Source of the DNA: an uncultured Desulfocapsa sp.
GTDB taxonomy: Bacteria > Desulfobacterota > Desulfobulbia > Desulfobulbales > Desulfocapsaceae
Assembly (NCBI GenBank): GCA_947311435.1
Contig: CAMZKT010000053.1
Location: forward strand, 1-44,910
Direction: 5' to 3'
Length of the DNA stretch: 44,910 bases
Under the pieces are notes generated by a model, which was not told where the DNA came from, ran no database searches, and was given only the letters and a program-made list of their open reading frames with translations. Positions 25,518-36,443 of this stretch are shown one piece after another (the first letter of the stretch is position 1; every line of letters starts with the position of its first letter). The translations under genes were made by a program, and so were the position numbers.

Positions 25518-27519
25518 TTAAACTTTAAAGCGATCTGTTAATTTAAAGAGTGTGTCAGCAAGATTTTTCAGCTCTTCTGCTTTGGCATTAACCTGCTCGC
25601 TTCCTTCTGCAATCCCGTCACCTGCCACCTTCACTTCCGAGACATGTCCTGCGATGGTACGGGAAGTTGTGGAGCTGTTGGTTACTCTTTCGGCCACCTC
25701 AGTTATACCTTCTCCTGTCTGACGAATAGTGCTGCTGAGTTCATCCATGGTTCCCGCTTGCTCTTCAAGCGCAAGGGATATATCGCTTACGATACGATCT
25801 ATCTCAGAGATTATTTCTGTGATGTTGTTGATACCGCCCACAGTTGATGTGGTGGCATTTCTTATGGAATCAATTCGGTTTTTTATCTCCTCCGTTGCTC
25901 CTGCGGTCTGTTTTGCAAGATCCTTGATCTCATTGGCCACAACGGCGAATCCTTTGCCTGCTTCACCGGCACGGGCTGCTTCAATGGTGGCATTCAGAGC
26001 GAGGAGGTTTGTTTGAGAGGATATCTCGTTTATGGTTTCAGTAACCTTTCCAATGTCCCGGGCTGACGACCCAAGATCGCCAACTTTTACTGAAATATCA
26101 TCAGCTTCCTGTACTGCCTGTCCTGTAATACTCTTGGCCTTAGCCGTTGATTGACGAATGTCGTTTACCGTGGAACTAATTGCTTCTGTGGCTGCTGTCA
26201 TCATACCGACATTTGCTGCGGCCTGCTCTGTGGCTGCGGCGACATCCGACATATCCGAGCTCATCTCTTCTGCGGAGGCAGAAACCTGCTCTGAACGATT
26301 GGCCGTGTTGACTGCACTGTCAGTCATTTGCTGGGAAAGATTTGTTAGCACTGTGGATGACTTGTTCAGCAGTATACTTTTCTGTACTATTGCACCGATC
26401 ATTCTGCGGATTTGATCCATAAAAATACTTATATTGACAGTGAGTTCTGAGAATTCATCCTGACTTCCCAAAACTCGCGATTTTTTGGCTGTTTCACGGA
26501 CAGCAGGTTGGTTGAGCTCCGCTTTTTCCGGCCTTCTCCAAGATATTTTGTATTTGAGCCAGTGGCTTGTCAATAAAAAAACGAAAGACAGCGAAGAGCA
26601 ATACCTGTGCTCCCACAAGTCCGGCTGTGGCAGCAAGAAAGAAATAGAAGATCTGTTCCTTGAGATCGTTTAACCCGGTGGTAACATCATAAGGAACGGC
26701 AAGAATGCCGACGGGATTTCCAGAATAGTCCTCCAGGGGCATATAAGCGGTAAGGAGTTTGCGATTGTTTATTTCATTTTTTTTGATAACTGTTTTCTTA
26801 GCCGACATGATTCGTTTGAGGAATGGTATTTGTTTGTCCGGTATGGTGAGGTTATGGGTTTTCGCCTGATATTTGAACCCGGCTCCATCCGGGATTAAAA
26901 CTGAAATGTCATAACCTGTTTTTGCTTTAACTCTCAAAGCTAATGCATTATTGATGGGAGCGCCAAATTCCACAGAACCCACATGCCTGCTCTGATTAAA
27001 GACAGGGCTGACGGAACGGATTGAAATTCCTGCTTTTCCTACTTCCAATCCGGAAGCATCCAGCTTTTGCTGGTTGACGAAGTTGACGGTGTGACGGAAA
27101 CTCGAAAGGTCATCTCCAAACTTTTGTGGCTTCTGTAGACGTAAAAATGAAATGGCTGGCGGAAGATGGAAGTGGAACACATTAATGTCCAGCTCTGATT
27201 GAAGTTTTTTATATATGGGCATGGTAAATTCGAGAAGGTGCTCCCTGTCTTTTCTTTGCATGTCCCACTGCACAGGAGTGAGTAATGCCATTGTATGAGA
27301 GAGGAGTTTTAGCTTTTCCAGAGGGAGCGTTATGAGTTCTGAATTTATGATTTCGAGTGTATTCGTAAGCGGCTTCTGTTGGACAGAGTAAAAATTTTCC
27401 CTGGCAAAGTAATTGGCAGCTGGCATTCCTGCACCCAGAACAAGCACAATAAGCAGTCCAAGGGCTGCGATTAGCCGGGTTTTTAGCTTTTTAGGGAGAT
27501 GCTTTTGCAGAAATGTCAT
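25518..27519 (-). pseudogene. Methyl-accepting chemotaxis protein, split by a 1-base frameshift
   Basis: Two minus-strand frames make one chemoreceptor. The front part (to about 26500) has a transmembrane helix (residues ~14-35), a large periplasmic dCache_3-like sensor (NVFHFHLPPAISFLR, KFGDDLSSFRHTVNFVN, GKAGISIRSVSPVF, VGSVEFGAPI) and a second helix, then enters the HAMP linker ([14 protein letters not shown]). The rear part carries the rest of HAMP and the signalling domain with the hairpin tip [20 protein letters not shown]. An extra base near 26529-26532 (in GGCCGGAAAAAG on the minus strand) explains the break; removing one G gives a continuous EKAEKAEL. I placed the start at 27519. Without repair the receptor is non-functional. 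Confidence 0.85.
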
Positions 27520-27549
27520 TATTTGCCCCAATGGAAAAGTTTAGAGTTT

Positions 27550-27634
27550 AAAGAAGGCTTCAAGATATGATAATGTAAGGGTATCAAACAGAATTGCCGA
27601 TTGTCAAAAAAAATATGTCTGGTAAGCCTTCTTT
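27550..27634. promoter_or_regulatory. Widely spaced 11-bp inverted repeat in a divergent promoter region
   Basis: AAAGAAGGCTT (27550-27560) and AAGCCTTCTTT (27624-27634) are perfect inverted copies 63 bp apart. They sit between the divergent chemoreceptor and DAC-domain genes and could be paired operator sites for a common regulator, or foldback structure. No regulator gene is adjacent. Confidence 0.45.
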
Positions 27635-27681
27635 GTATAGTCCTTCCTGGAAAACTGAAGTTTGAACTCAAGGAGTTTGCT

Positions 27682-29130
27682 ATGAATGTACACAAATCAA
27701 GTGATGTTTTTGTTCGTCGTTGTGTCAGTGATATTCTCAATGGCCTGAGTGAAGGACTTTCGCATTTTTCAGGTTTTAGTCGATGTGCGGTTATTTATCG
27801 TATAACAAAGGACAGCCCGCTGATGATCTGTGATCCTCAAAACCTTCTTTTGGGGCATAAACCAAAGATAAAGAGAGTATTGGTTGAAGAGTCTTCAAGG
27901 ATGTTGGTTGGAACTGCGGAGCTTGATCGGGCGAAGGTCAACAGAATGTTTTCTGTCCGGGATCTTGAACTTACTGGAATCGTAGAGTATGGCGGCCAGT
28001 CCGCTGCAGTGTATTATCAGGTTTGGTTTACGGAACAGCACCCTGATCTTTGTTCCAAAGGCCCCGTGCATCGTTGGTTGGAGCATGCTGTGTGGTGCTT
28101 TTCCCATGATATTGCCAATGGAGAGGAAATGTACACTGGTATTGCAGGTGCTTTTTTGCGGGATTATTCTTTTCACGCTGTCCGGGATCATATAGTTGAT
28201 GAAATGAATATTCATCTGGGGCTGGATTCACAGATCCGTGTCTATCCTCTGCTTGATGCTGTGCTCGCTGTTTCACATACCCCTGAAGAGGGCGCATGGC
28301 CTTTTGGGGAGCTGGTGATTGTTGATCCACGGCTTCTTTACAGAGTAAAGTTTGTCGCAAGGTTTATGCAGGATGAACGGCCACAGCTCAAAAACAGCAA
28401 GCATGTCCGAAAACTTCTTCTTACCGTTGAACGGTCTGACCATAAACTGATTTCTGATGGGAAGGCTATTATTGGTATAGCAGAGAATGACTTGCCGAGC
28501 TTTGTGATCTGTGCTGACTTTCGCGGCCGGCATGGTTTTATGAAAATCAATGAAAAGAAGATATGTAGTTTTTCGGAGGGGAGATTCAGCTCCTCCACCA
28601 GACGGGCCCAGTTGGTTCAGGTGGAGGAAGCACTTTTGGACACATCTCTTCCCGCCAAAGAAAAGAGCAGCCTTTTCCAGATTGTTACCAGCCTTACACA
28701 TCATGCACAGCATAGGAAACATGGTTGTACGCTGGTTGTTGACCTCAATTATGAACCAGTGTACATGCCTGGCCAGAGGCTTGATCCACCCCTGGATTTA
28801 AGAAAAGCTGAGCTGCTTCAAATGAGCTCTGCATTGACCAAAGTTGATGGGGCCTTGCATATAGGAGCCGATCAACACCTCCATGGTTTTGCCTGTCTCC
28901 TCGATGGCCGAAGTATAATGGCGGAAGATCGTGCACGGGGTGCCCGTTATAATTCAGCACTGCGTTTTACGGCAGAACATGCCAATATCATTGTTGTTGT
29001 GGTCTCTTCAGATCGTCCTGCCTCCGTTATTCAGGGTGGAGTGGAGCGCAGTGGAATTTGCCACTGGCGGCCGGAAAGCGGCTGTGTTCTTGCTCCGGAA
29101 ATTCTACAGGAGTGGTGCTCCAAAGGATAG
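27682..29130 (+). CDS. DAC (DisA_N)-domain protein, putative diadenylate cyclase of non-canonical type
   Basis: The 482-residue product ends in a DAC-like domain (about residues 350-480). DGALHIG (D389) corresponds to the conserved DGA motif, and RGARYNSAL (R419-R422-Y423) stands in place of the canonical RHRAA motif; IIVVVVSSDRPASVIQGG matches the final 'IVVSEE.G.I.....G' strand region. The rest, residues 1-350, is of unknown fold with no membrane segments, so it differs from CdaA, CdaS and DisA. I chose the ATG at 27682 with CAAGGAG six bases upstream. If active, it makes c-di-AMP; the altered motif makes this uncertain. It converges on the histidine kinase gene with 76 bp between. Confidence 0.65.
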   Translation: MNVHKSSDVFVRRCVSDILNGLSEGLSHFSGFSRCAVIYRITKDSPLMICDPQNLLLGHKPKIKRVLVEESSRMLVGTAELDRAKVNRMFSVRDLELTGIVEYGGQSAAVYYQVWFTEQHPDLCSKGPVHRWLEHAVWCFSHDIANGEEMYTGIAGAFLRDYSFHAVRDHIVDEMNIHLGLDSQIRVYPLLDAVLAVSHTPEEGAWPFGELVIVDPRLLYRVKFVARFMQDERPQLKNSKHVRKLLLTVERSDHKLISDGKAIIGIAENDLPSFVICADFRGRHGFMKINEKKICSFSEGRFSSSTRRAQLVQVEEALLDTSLPAKEKSSLFQIVTSLTHHAQHRKHGCTLVVDLNYEPVYMPGQRLDPPLDLRKAELLQMSSALTKVDGALHIGADQHLHGFACLLDGRSIMAEDRARGARYNSALRFTAEHANIIVVVVSSDRPASVIQGGVERSGICHWRPESGCVLAPEILQEWCSKG

Positions 29131-29206
29131 GTTTTGCGTTCTGTTCGCCCCAATTTCGTCAATTTGAGGGCAGTAAAGCATACATTTGCAGTTTGTCGTG
29201 GTATTG

Positions 29207-30301
29207 TTATTCTTTCTGTTGGTCATGGCCAAATGATATCGGGATGCTGAGCGTTACCGTAACACCACCTCTGGCGTTGTTCCAGATCTCCATACACCCC
29301 TTATGATCCAATATGATCTGACGACAGATGGATAAACCTAAACCCATTCGACCGGACTTCGTGGAGACAAAGGGATCTAAGGCGAGCTGTGTGGAAATGC
29401 CGGAAATGCCACCACTTCCATCTTCAATCTGGATGAGCAGGCAATCATAACAGAGTAAAACCCGTAACCGGATCGTTGCGTCGTTCTCTGTATCAGCATC
29501 AAAACAGTTTTCAAGTATGTGCCACATGGCTTGGCGTAAAAGTGATGGGTCGATGACGATTGCAGGGAGCTCTTCTTCCACGTCGCAAGAAAAGGTCGAG
29601 TTGACAAATCGTGCCTCAAGCCCTGCACCTCTGCAGAAGTCCAGGAAAAAAGGTACGAGTTCAACGAGACTGAACTTCGGGTTCAGGGGGCGTACCACAT
29701 CGCAGATGTCAGATAACATGATTTCCATTTCCTGGATGTGCCCGGCAACTCTTTTCAGGTGCTTTCTTACTTTGTGTGGCAAATCCACCCTGGTCATGGT
29801 GCGTCGGATTGTTCCGCCGGCGATCATAAGAGGGTTCCTGATCTCATGGGTCAGTCGATAGGCCATTTCTCCGACGGCGGTCATTGTGTCCAGTGCAGCG
29901 ACCCGCTGTTCCAGTTGGAGTTTTTCTTCCTGTATTCCTATGATTTCCCATAAAAACAGGGCTCCCAAGTGATCCAGAACCTTTGTCTTGGCTGCTTTGT
30001 TACTGAAAATCTGGTCAAGTACCGTGTCCTTGCCTGTGAGCTCAATAACAAGATCAAGATCGGGGAATTGTAAAAGTGTTGTCAGGTCGTCAAAGGTGGA
30101 AATATTCAGGTGTTCAGCATATAAGCGGCCTATGGCGTCACAGGAAGGGTCTGCCACACCAATTACACTGACATTCATGTGAGATGGACGGTAGCTGTGG
30201 AAGAGTTTCAGCAGTTCGTAGCATCCTTTGCCTCCTCCAACTATAACTGCGCGTAATACTCGACGTTTAGTCGTCGTTGGAATGCCATTGTCAGATGCCA
30301 T
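29207..30301 (-). CDS. Histidine kinase with N-terminal Rossmann-like domain
   Basis: The 364-residue protein has no membrane segments. Residues about 12-120 read like a nucleotide-binding Rossmann domain: [25 protein letters not shown], and [16 protein letters not shown] short coiled segment leads into a HisKA domain with [10 protein letters not shown] (phospho-accepting histidine), then HATPase: [10 protein letters not shown] (N box), IEDGSGGIS (G1) and [10 protein letters not shown] (G2). The ATG at 30301 (minus strand) was chosen because GGAGGAGG stands before it. This architecture suggests a cytoplasmic kinase that senses NAD(P)(H) or a similar metabolite; the ligand is inference. No response regulator gene is adjacent. 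Confidence 0.85.
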   Translation of the reverse strand: MASDNGIPTTTKRRVLRAVIVGGGKGCYELLKLFHSYRPSHMNVSVIGVADPSCDAIGRLYAEHLNISTFDDLTTLLQFPDLDLVIELTGKDTVLDQIFSNKAAKTKVLDHLGALFLWEIIGIQEEKLQLEQRVAALDTMTAVGEMAYRLTHEIRNPLMIAGGTIRRTMTRVDLPHKVRKHLKRVAGHIQEMEIMLSDICDVVRPLNPKFSLVELVPFFLDFCRGAGLEARFVNSTFSCDVEEELPAIVIDPSLLRQAMWHILENCFDADTENDATIRLRVLLCYDCLLIQIEDGSGGISGISTQLALDPFVSTKSGRMGLGLSICRQIILDHKGCMEIWNNARGGVTVTLSIPISFGHDQQKE

Positions 30302-30476
30302 TTCTATTCCTCCTCCATGGGCGTGTCTGTGCATGATATCAGTTAAGAATACTTATCTCAATAGTAAAAGGCTTGACTTCGTTTTAATGAAAGGTATACA
30401 CTGTAGTAGGAGGATAACTCTGATTGTCAAGTTCCCTGGAATAAAGAATAATACTTCACAAGAGGTCAAAAACAAC

Positions 30477-32525
30477 ATGCTGTCAACAATCCGACTTACC
30501 ACCAAGCTCTTCTGTTCCATTCTGCTTATAACAATTATTGCGATAGTGGTTTCATCCGGCCTGGCGGTGAAAAACGCAGAAGATGGTCTTTATCTTCTTG
30601 GTGAGGATACCCTTATTTCTACCAGTACGGTATTGAATAATAGTTTTAGTATGTACAGCGAAACTCTTCAGAAAACTTTGAGCAGCGCTTTGATTATTTT
30701 GCAACAGAAGGTTTCGGCAATGGGAGGCGCGTCTCTGGATCATGATAACTTACGAACGGAAACCATAGTCAACCAGGTGACACAAGATGGAATGAAGGTC
30801 GTTATCCCTGAAATGAAGATTGGAAAACGATCTCTTTTCGGAAAGTATGAAATTGTAGATGATCTTCAGAGACAAGTTGGGAGCAAGGTAACAATATTCC
30901 AACTGGTTGATGATAAACTCCTGCGTATTTCAACAAATATTCAAAAAAATGACGGTAATAGAGCCATAGGTACTTATATTCCTTCGGAAAGTCCGGTGTA
31001 CCAAACCATAGTATCGGGGAATACGTTTCGTGGAAGAGCATTCGTGGTGGATGACTGGTATGTCACTGCTTACACTCCTCTGCGTGATAGCAACCAGAAA
31101 ATTATTGGGGCTCTTTTTGTGGGTGAGTTAATGCTCGGGCCAGAACTCACCCGTTTTGTCAATGAAGTGAAGGTAGGCGAGGAAGGCTATGCTTTTCTTT
31201 ATAAAAAAACAGGAGAGATGCTTGTTCACCCAACACTTGATGGGAGCAGTAACTTTTTCGATATGGTTCCTGCTTTTAAAGATCACGAGGATGGCCTGGT
31301 ACGGTACACCTGGAACGGAGAAAAGAAGGTTACAGCCATAAAATACTTTTCTGATTTCGAGCTGTTTATCGCTATTGGAGTGACCTATAATGACCTGTTG
31401 CGTGGCCTTTCAGAAAAAATGGTACGCAGCTCACTTATGGCAGGTGGTGTAACTCTGTTTTTTGCTATTATTGCCATATTATTGCTAACACGATCCATAA
31501 ATATGCCACTCCGGCAACTTGCCGAAAAGGCCGAGAAAGTCGGAGGAGGTGATTACCGCGTTACTTTTCAGCCAGGTGCTGATGACGCCATCGGCAAGCT
31601 GACCGAAGCAATGCAAAATATGGTGGCAAAAACCAGGAGTATGCTTGAGGATATCAGTATGTCTTCGCAGTCCATGTCCGCCGCATCAACGGAGCTTGCT
31701 GCTATTTCAGGGCAAATGCTTGAAAATGCCGACGGCACGACCACCCTTACCACTGAAGCCACAGGACACGCACGTGAGGTTACGGAAAATATGGCCTCAA
31801 TCGGAAGTTCCATGGAAGAATCTACTCAAAATCTGAACATCATTGCTGCAGCTTCGGAAGAGATGGGAGTTACCATCAAAAATATAGCAGAAAACAGTTC
31901 CAAGGCCAGTGAAATTACTGAAAAGGCCGTGCAGACCGCTGAGAAGTCCCATGAAGGAGTTCAGGGTCTTGGCAAAGCTGCTCAATCCATTGGTGTGGTA
32001 ACGGAAAGTATTACTGAAATCTCGGAACAGACAAATCTTCTGGCTCTGAACGCTACCATTGAAGCAGCAAGAGCAGGAGAAGCCGGAAAGGGATTTGCCG
32101 TGGTCGCCAATGAAATCAAGGAGCTTGCAAAGGAAACCGCACTGGCTACAGAAAAGATAAAAACAGCCGTGGGCGACATCCAGCAACAGACAGGGGAAAC
32201 GGTTAATGATATTCAGTCCATTTCTACAATTATTGGCGAGATAGACGAAATAGTTGGCTCCATTGTGGTGGCGGTTGAGGAACAGTCTGTAACCACGGAT
32301 GAAATCGTGAGCAACGTGTCGCGGGTATCACAGGGGGTGAGCGAAATTAATGACAATGTCGCTGAAAGCAGTCGTATGACTGAAAAGGTTACCGAACAGA
32401 TAAGTACGGTTCAGGAAGGATCGCTGGAAGTTACTACCAATAGTCAGCATGTACGTGACTCAGCTGATGAACTGTCACAGTTGTCGGAAAAACTGACCCA
32501 CCTTCTGTCGAAGTTTACAATATGA
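30477..32525 (+). CDS. Methyl-accepting chemotaxis protein with Cache domain
   Basis: The 682-residue receptor has a first membrane helix (about residues 8-30), a periplasmic sensor of the Cache_3-Cache_2 type ([50 protein letters not shown]), a second helix ([18 protein letters not shown], about 318-336), HAMP ([22 protein letters not shown]) and a signalling domain with the hairpin tip [20 protein letters not shown]. The ATG at 30477 is preceded by AAGAGGT; the long upstream frame overlaps the divergent kinase gene and is not supported. Cache receptors bind small organic ligands. There are no che genes nearby. Confidence 0.92.
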   Translation: MLSTIRLTTKLFCSILLITIIAIVVSSGLAVKNAEDGLYLLGEDTLISTSTVLNNSFSMYSETLQKTLSSALIILQQKVSAMGGASLDHDNLRTETIVNQVTQDGMKVVIPEMKIGKRSLFGKYEIVDDLQRQVGSKVTIFQLVDDKLLRISTNIQKNDGNRAIGTYIPSESPVYQTIVSGNTFRGRAFVVDDWYVTAYTPLRDSNQKIIGALFVGELMLGPELTRFVNEVKVGEEGYAFLYKKTGEMLVHPTLDGSSNFFDMVPAFKDHEDGLVRYTWNGEKKVTAIKYFSDFELFIAIGVTYNDLLRGLSEKMVRSSLMAGGVTLFFAIIAILLLTRSINMPLRQLAEKAEKVGGGDYRVTFQPGADDAIGKLTEAMQNMVAKTRSMLEDISMSSQSMSAASTELAAISGQMLENADGTTTLTTEATGHAREVTENMASIGSSMEESTQNLNIIAAASEEMGVTIKNIAENSSKASEITEKAVQTAEKSHEGVQGLGKAAQSIGVVTESITEISEQTNLLALNATIEAARAGEAGKGFAVVANEIKELAKETALATEKIKTAVGDIQQQTGETVNDIQSISTIIGEIDEIVGSIVVAVEEQSVTTDEIVSNVSRVSQGVSEINDNVAESSRMTEKVTEQISTVQEGSLEVTTNSQHVRDSADELSQLSEKLTHLLSKFTI

Positions 32526-32658
32526 TGATGGTCTCGTCGTTCACGTTTCCTGTCTGCGTAGTGTTGGGGGGAGCGAATGAAATCAGGAGTGTGAAATAGA
32601 ATGATTTTGAAAGAGAGGACTTATAGTGTATAGTCTGATATGACTACTAGGGCCCGAG

Positions 32659-32710
32659 TGCAATACAATAAAGTGATAAATCGAGAAAGCATGGTATATC
32701 TTGATTTAAC
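32659..32710 (+). repeat. Family D short repeat, copy 1
   Basis: GTGCAATACAATAAAGTGATAAATCGAGAAAGCATGGTAT matches 38777-38815 with a few differences, same strand. It lies in the 340-bp gap between the chemoreceptor and the substrate-binding protein gene; nothing else was recognised there. Confidence 0.6.
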
Positions 32711-32864
32711 GTTGTCGATATTCGACATTCTCTTTTTAAAACCTGCCCGGAAGGCATCATGTTCAGTCGTACAATGTGCCATTCTTAGCAATTCAAAAAT
32801 TCGTTTGACTGTTCATGGGGAATTGTTATGTGTTTTTGATTTATAATGGAGTCGTCCACCAGTT

Positions 32865-34042
32865 ATGAGAAGAACATTTTTTTCTTTTTTCTGCATCGTG
32901 TTCCTAGCGGGGATGCTTCTCTTTTCTCTCGTGCTTTGTCCCGTAAAAGCTGCTGACAGGGCGCAGAATAATTCTTCTTCCTCTGTGGTGCTTGGTACCT
33001 CCGTACCGCTCACTGGTCATGCCTCATATCTTGGCCATTCCATTGTTGCCGGCATGAAGGCATATTTTAAGCACGTTAACAGTCAAGGTGGGGTTCATGG
33101 ACGTTCAGTAGAGCTCATCGTGTATGATGACGCCTATAATCCTCCTCTTATGATCAGCAATGTGCAAAGCTTGATTGTAGAAGATAAGGTTGATGCTCTT
33201 ATTAGCCTTATTGGGACACCTACCACCCTGGCAGTGGTGAGAAAAAGTCAAAAATATGAAGTTCCGCTTCTCTTTCCTTTTACTGGAGCTGTTGAACTTC
33301 GGTATCCCTCCAGAGAGAATGTGGTGAACCTTCGTCCTGGTTATCGAATGGAGTGTGCAGCATCCGTAGATTATTTTATTAAAAAAGGTCGGAAACGTGT
33401 AGCTGTTTTTTATCAGAATGATGCCTATGGTTTGAATGGTCGTAATGGGGTTGAACGCCGACTGATAAAGTATGATCTGGATCTTGTGGCAGAGGCTTCA
33501 TTCTCCCGTGGAGTTGTTGATGTCGATACGAAGGTACTGGAAATTGTAGAACAAAAGCCCGATGTTATCTTTTTAATTGGTACGGCAGATGTATGTGCAG
33601 CATTCATAAAGAGGGCCATTGCTATCGGTAAGGATGATATCTGGTTCTCTGCTGTTTCTTTCGTGGATGCTGGGGAGTTGATGAGAACGCTTGGGGGGAT
33701 AGACGTAACTGTCTATGTGACGGAGGTGTTCCCCTCTGTTTCCGACATTTCTTTACCGGCAGTCAGGGAGTACAGACAGTTATTGAACAGATTTTATCCG
33801 GACATGGAGCCGGGGCAGATTTCCTTTGAAGGTATCTTAATGCAAAAACTCTGGTTCATGCTTTGCGGGAGGCTGGTGAGAATGTCGAAGGGAAAAGTCT
33901 TGTCATGCTCCTGGAAGAAATGGGAGTTGTAGACCTCGGTATTGGAGAAGATGTAAATTTTCAGCAGACAGACCACAAAGGATTGAAACAAGTATATATA
34001 ACAAGGATAAAAGATGGAAAAATCATTCCTGTCCAGGATTAA
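32865..34042 (+). pseudogene. Periplasmic substrate-binding protein (Peripla_BP_6/LivK family), 1-base frameshift
   Basis: The product has a signal peptide (residues 1-30) and the LivK-type fold: VVLGTSVPLTGHASYLG, GIKAY-like GMKAYFKHVNSQGGVHGRSVELIVYDD, SLIGTPTTLAV, PFTGAVELR and YGLNGRNGVERRL. The frame breaks at about 33838: GGTATCTTAATGCA should read GGT-TAT-CTT-AAT-GCA, giving the family motif FEGYLNAK, so one T is missing. The other frame then continues from NAKTLVHAL to IIPVQD and stops at 34042. The C-terminus overlaps the kinase gene by 29 bp. No permease or ATPase follows, so it probably serves as a sensor for the kinase. As read, the product ends early with a nonsense tail at 33932. 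Confidence 0.85.
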
Positions 34043-36170
34043 GATCCTCTTCTCTGGGGATGAGTCCTATCAGATTAGCCGGCGTTTTGCCGCAGGGATG
34101 CTTCCCCTTTCATTTCTAGCAGGTATCTTTATTTGTGCCGCTGTTCCATCCAGCTATTATTACTTGGAGAGGATTGATGCGTTAAAGTATGCAGAACTCT
34201 ATGCTGTGGATATCGCTTCATCTTTCAGAGAGGTTCTTGAAACCAATCCTTTAAACTGGGAGGACGAACTGCATGAAAAGCTTATCGCCTCCTCCATAGG
34301 TTGTGTGGAAATAGCCGACCGGGACTGGAATCTTGTGGCACAACTTGCCTCGTGTGATACTTATCAACCCTCCTTGCTGCCCGTAATGGCAGAAAGGTAT
34401 GTATCGTCTGTTACTGGAATCTATGCGGTGGTTCGGGTCTCCATGGCCATGGCGCCAATAGAAAAACATGCTCTTATTTTGTTGTTGACTTCTCTGCTTA
34501 GTGGCACATTTGTGGGTGTTGCGCTGTTTTTACATCCTGTATTTAAAGTCCAGGACGTAGAGGATGAGGTCACGAATTCATACCAAAAACTCCATAATGA
34601 ACAGCAGAAACTTAAGATTTCCGAAGAGCAGTTTAAGACATTTTTTGAATCTTCTCCCGACGGAATAGCCATAGCAACGGAAGATGGTGTGATCCTCTCT
34701 GCAAACCTGAGTTTTCGTGAGATGTTTCAGTTGAGAATGGAAGATATCCGGAAGATAAAGGCTTATGAACTGTATGATCGTCCCCCCGAAAGAGATGCGC
34801 TTCTGGCTACATTGTTTGAGGTTGGGATGGTTCGAAATGAAGAAATTGTGTTTAATAAAAAGGATGGTACGAAAATGTCCGCTCTGATTTCAATGAATCT
34901 GATTCGCAAAGGTGTAATGGGTGAAGATGATGCGTTGAAGCAAGAAACCGTCCTTATACTGGCTGTTATAAAGGACATAAGCGACAAGAAAGCAGTTGAA
35001 AAACAGTTGGTTCAGGCTCAGAAGATGGAAAGTATAGGTATGCTTGCAGGCGGTGTTGCTCATGACTTTAATAATTTGTTGACCGGTGTCATGGGATATG
35101 CCAATCTGATCGAAATAGAAACCCCGGGCGAGACTACCGTAAACGGGTATGCACAGGTTATAAAAAAGACGGCGGCCAGGGGTTCTGAATTGACCGGAAA
35201 ACTCCTGGCTTTTGCCCGTGGCGGCAAGTATCAGCCTGAAGAGATGGATGTTAATGCCACGGTAGAAGAAGTACTCTCTATCCTCAAGCATACCATTGAT
35301 AAGAAGATTGCTATTGTGAGAGAGTTGGCTCAGGATCTCCATGCAGTGAAAGCCGATGCAGGTCAGCTGAACCAGGTTTTACTCAATCTTTGTGTCAACG
35401 CACGAGATTCCATGGCGGCTGCTGAAAGCTGCACACTTACAGTTAGAACCTATAACATCCGTCTTGATGAAAAACATTTTGTGACTGGAGATATCAGTAT
35501 TCCAGGTGAATACACTGTTGTGTCTGTTGCAGATACCGGAACAGGAATTGATCAGGCACTTCTTTCAAAAATATTTGATCCTTTTTTCAGCACCAAAAAA
35601 CAAGGTGAAGGAACAGGCTTGGGGCTTTCCATGGTGTATGGAATCGTGAAAAGTCATAATGGCTATATCGATATCGTCAGCGAACCAGGAAACGGCAGCT
35701 CCTTTGACGTGTATCTGCCTTCTTTGTGCCATCGGCACGACAGGGGGGATATTGTCTCTGTTGCAGAGACCTGTCTAAATCCGGAGGAGCTGCGGGGTGG
35801 TTCAGAAACAATCCTGCTTATTGAAGATGAAGAGCTGATCAGGAATTTTTGTAGTACTCTTCTCAAACAAACAGGATATAATGTACTACAGGCTGAGGAT
35901 GGGGTGTCGGCTGTTTCTCTGTATGGCGAACTCAGGGAGGACATTGACCTTGTTCTTCTTGATATGATCCTGCCCAACAAAAATGGGCCTGAAGTCTTTT
36001 ATGAGCTTATGGCGATGAATCCCGATGTCAAGGTCATTTTGGTAAGCGGCTATTGTATAGACAGCCGGTCGGAGCAGTTGTTGAAAGACGGTGCTATAAC
36101 CTTTGTCCAGAAGCCATATGAAATTGAAAAGTTGCTGGATGTTATACGAGCAACTTTGTTTACTGCTTAG
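34014..36170 (+). CDS. Hybrid histidine kinase with PAS and receiver domains
   Basis: The 718-residue membrane kinase has two helices (about 26-48 and 153-173) enclosing a periplasmic loop of about 100 residues, a coiled segment, a PAS domain (about 205-320), HisKA with GGVAHDFNNLLTG (H350), HATPase with NLCVNARDSM, VADTGTGID and GEGTGLGLSMV, and a C-terminal receiver (about 595-715) with LLIEDEE, the phospho-acceptor in VLLDMILP (D650), VSGY and the lysine in QKPYE. It overlaps the substrate-binding protein gene, which suggests that the binding protein docks to the small periplasmic loop. An output protein downstream in the relay is not found. Confidence 0.92.
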   Translation: MEKSFLSRIKILFSGDESYQISRRFAAGMLPLSFLAGIFICAAVPSSYYYLERIDALKYAELYAVDIASSFREVLETNPLNWEDELHEKLIASSIGCVEIADRDWNLVAQLASCDTYQPSLLPVMAERYVSSVTGIYAVVRVSMAMAPIEKHALILLLTSLLSGTFVGVALFLHPVFKVQDVEDEVTNSYQKLHNEQQKLKISEEQFKTFFESSPDGIAIATEDGVILSANLSFREMFQLRMEDIRKIKAYELYDRPPERDALLATLFEVGMVRNEEIVFNKKDGTKMSALISMNLIRKGVMGEDDALKQETVLILAVIKDISDKKAVEKQLVQAQKMESIGMLAGGVAHDFNNLLTGVMGYANLIEIETPGETTVNGYAQVIKKTAARGSELTGKLLAFARGGKYQPEEMDVNATVEEVLSILKHTIDKKIAIVRELAQDLHAVKADAGQLNQVLLNLCVNARDSMAAAESCTLTVRTYNIRLDEKHFVTGDISIPGEYTVVSVADTGTGIDQALLSKIFDPFFSTKKQGEGTGLGLSMVYGIVKSHNGYIDIVSEPGNGSSFDVYLPSLCHRHDRGDIVSVAETCLNPEELRGGSETILLIEDEELIRNFCSTLLKQTGYNVLQAEDGVSAVSLYGELREDIDLVLLDMILPNKNGPEVFYELMAMNPDVKVILVSGYCIDSRSEQLLKDGAITFVQKPYEIEKLLDVIRATLFTA

Positions 36171-36443
36171 TTCTACTCCAATAATTTTAGTTACGCAAAA
36201 TCTTGTGTGCATGCCGGAATATTCCTGAAAAGTTACGTTTCCTGTGGTCTTTTGGTTTGCAGAAAAACTATCTGCATTGTATTGTGATTGCTCAGTGTTA
36301 TCCTGAAGAAGGTCGCTGGTTTTTTGAGTTTTTTTTGTTAATAGTGCTTCAACAGAACGTGTCTCTTGTTAAATGACGAACTGAGTCCTTTTGTCATTGC
36401 ATGACATACTGAAGATACTGCAAACTTCACTTCACAGGAACAC

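Noticed and set aside
32640-32846. 68-codon open frame before the binding protein gene
   Set aside because: It runs through repeat D, begins without a Shine-Dalgarno and shows no family similarity.
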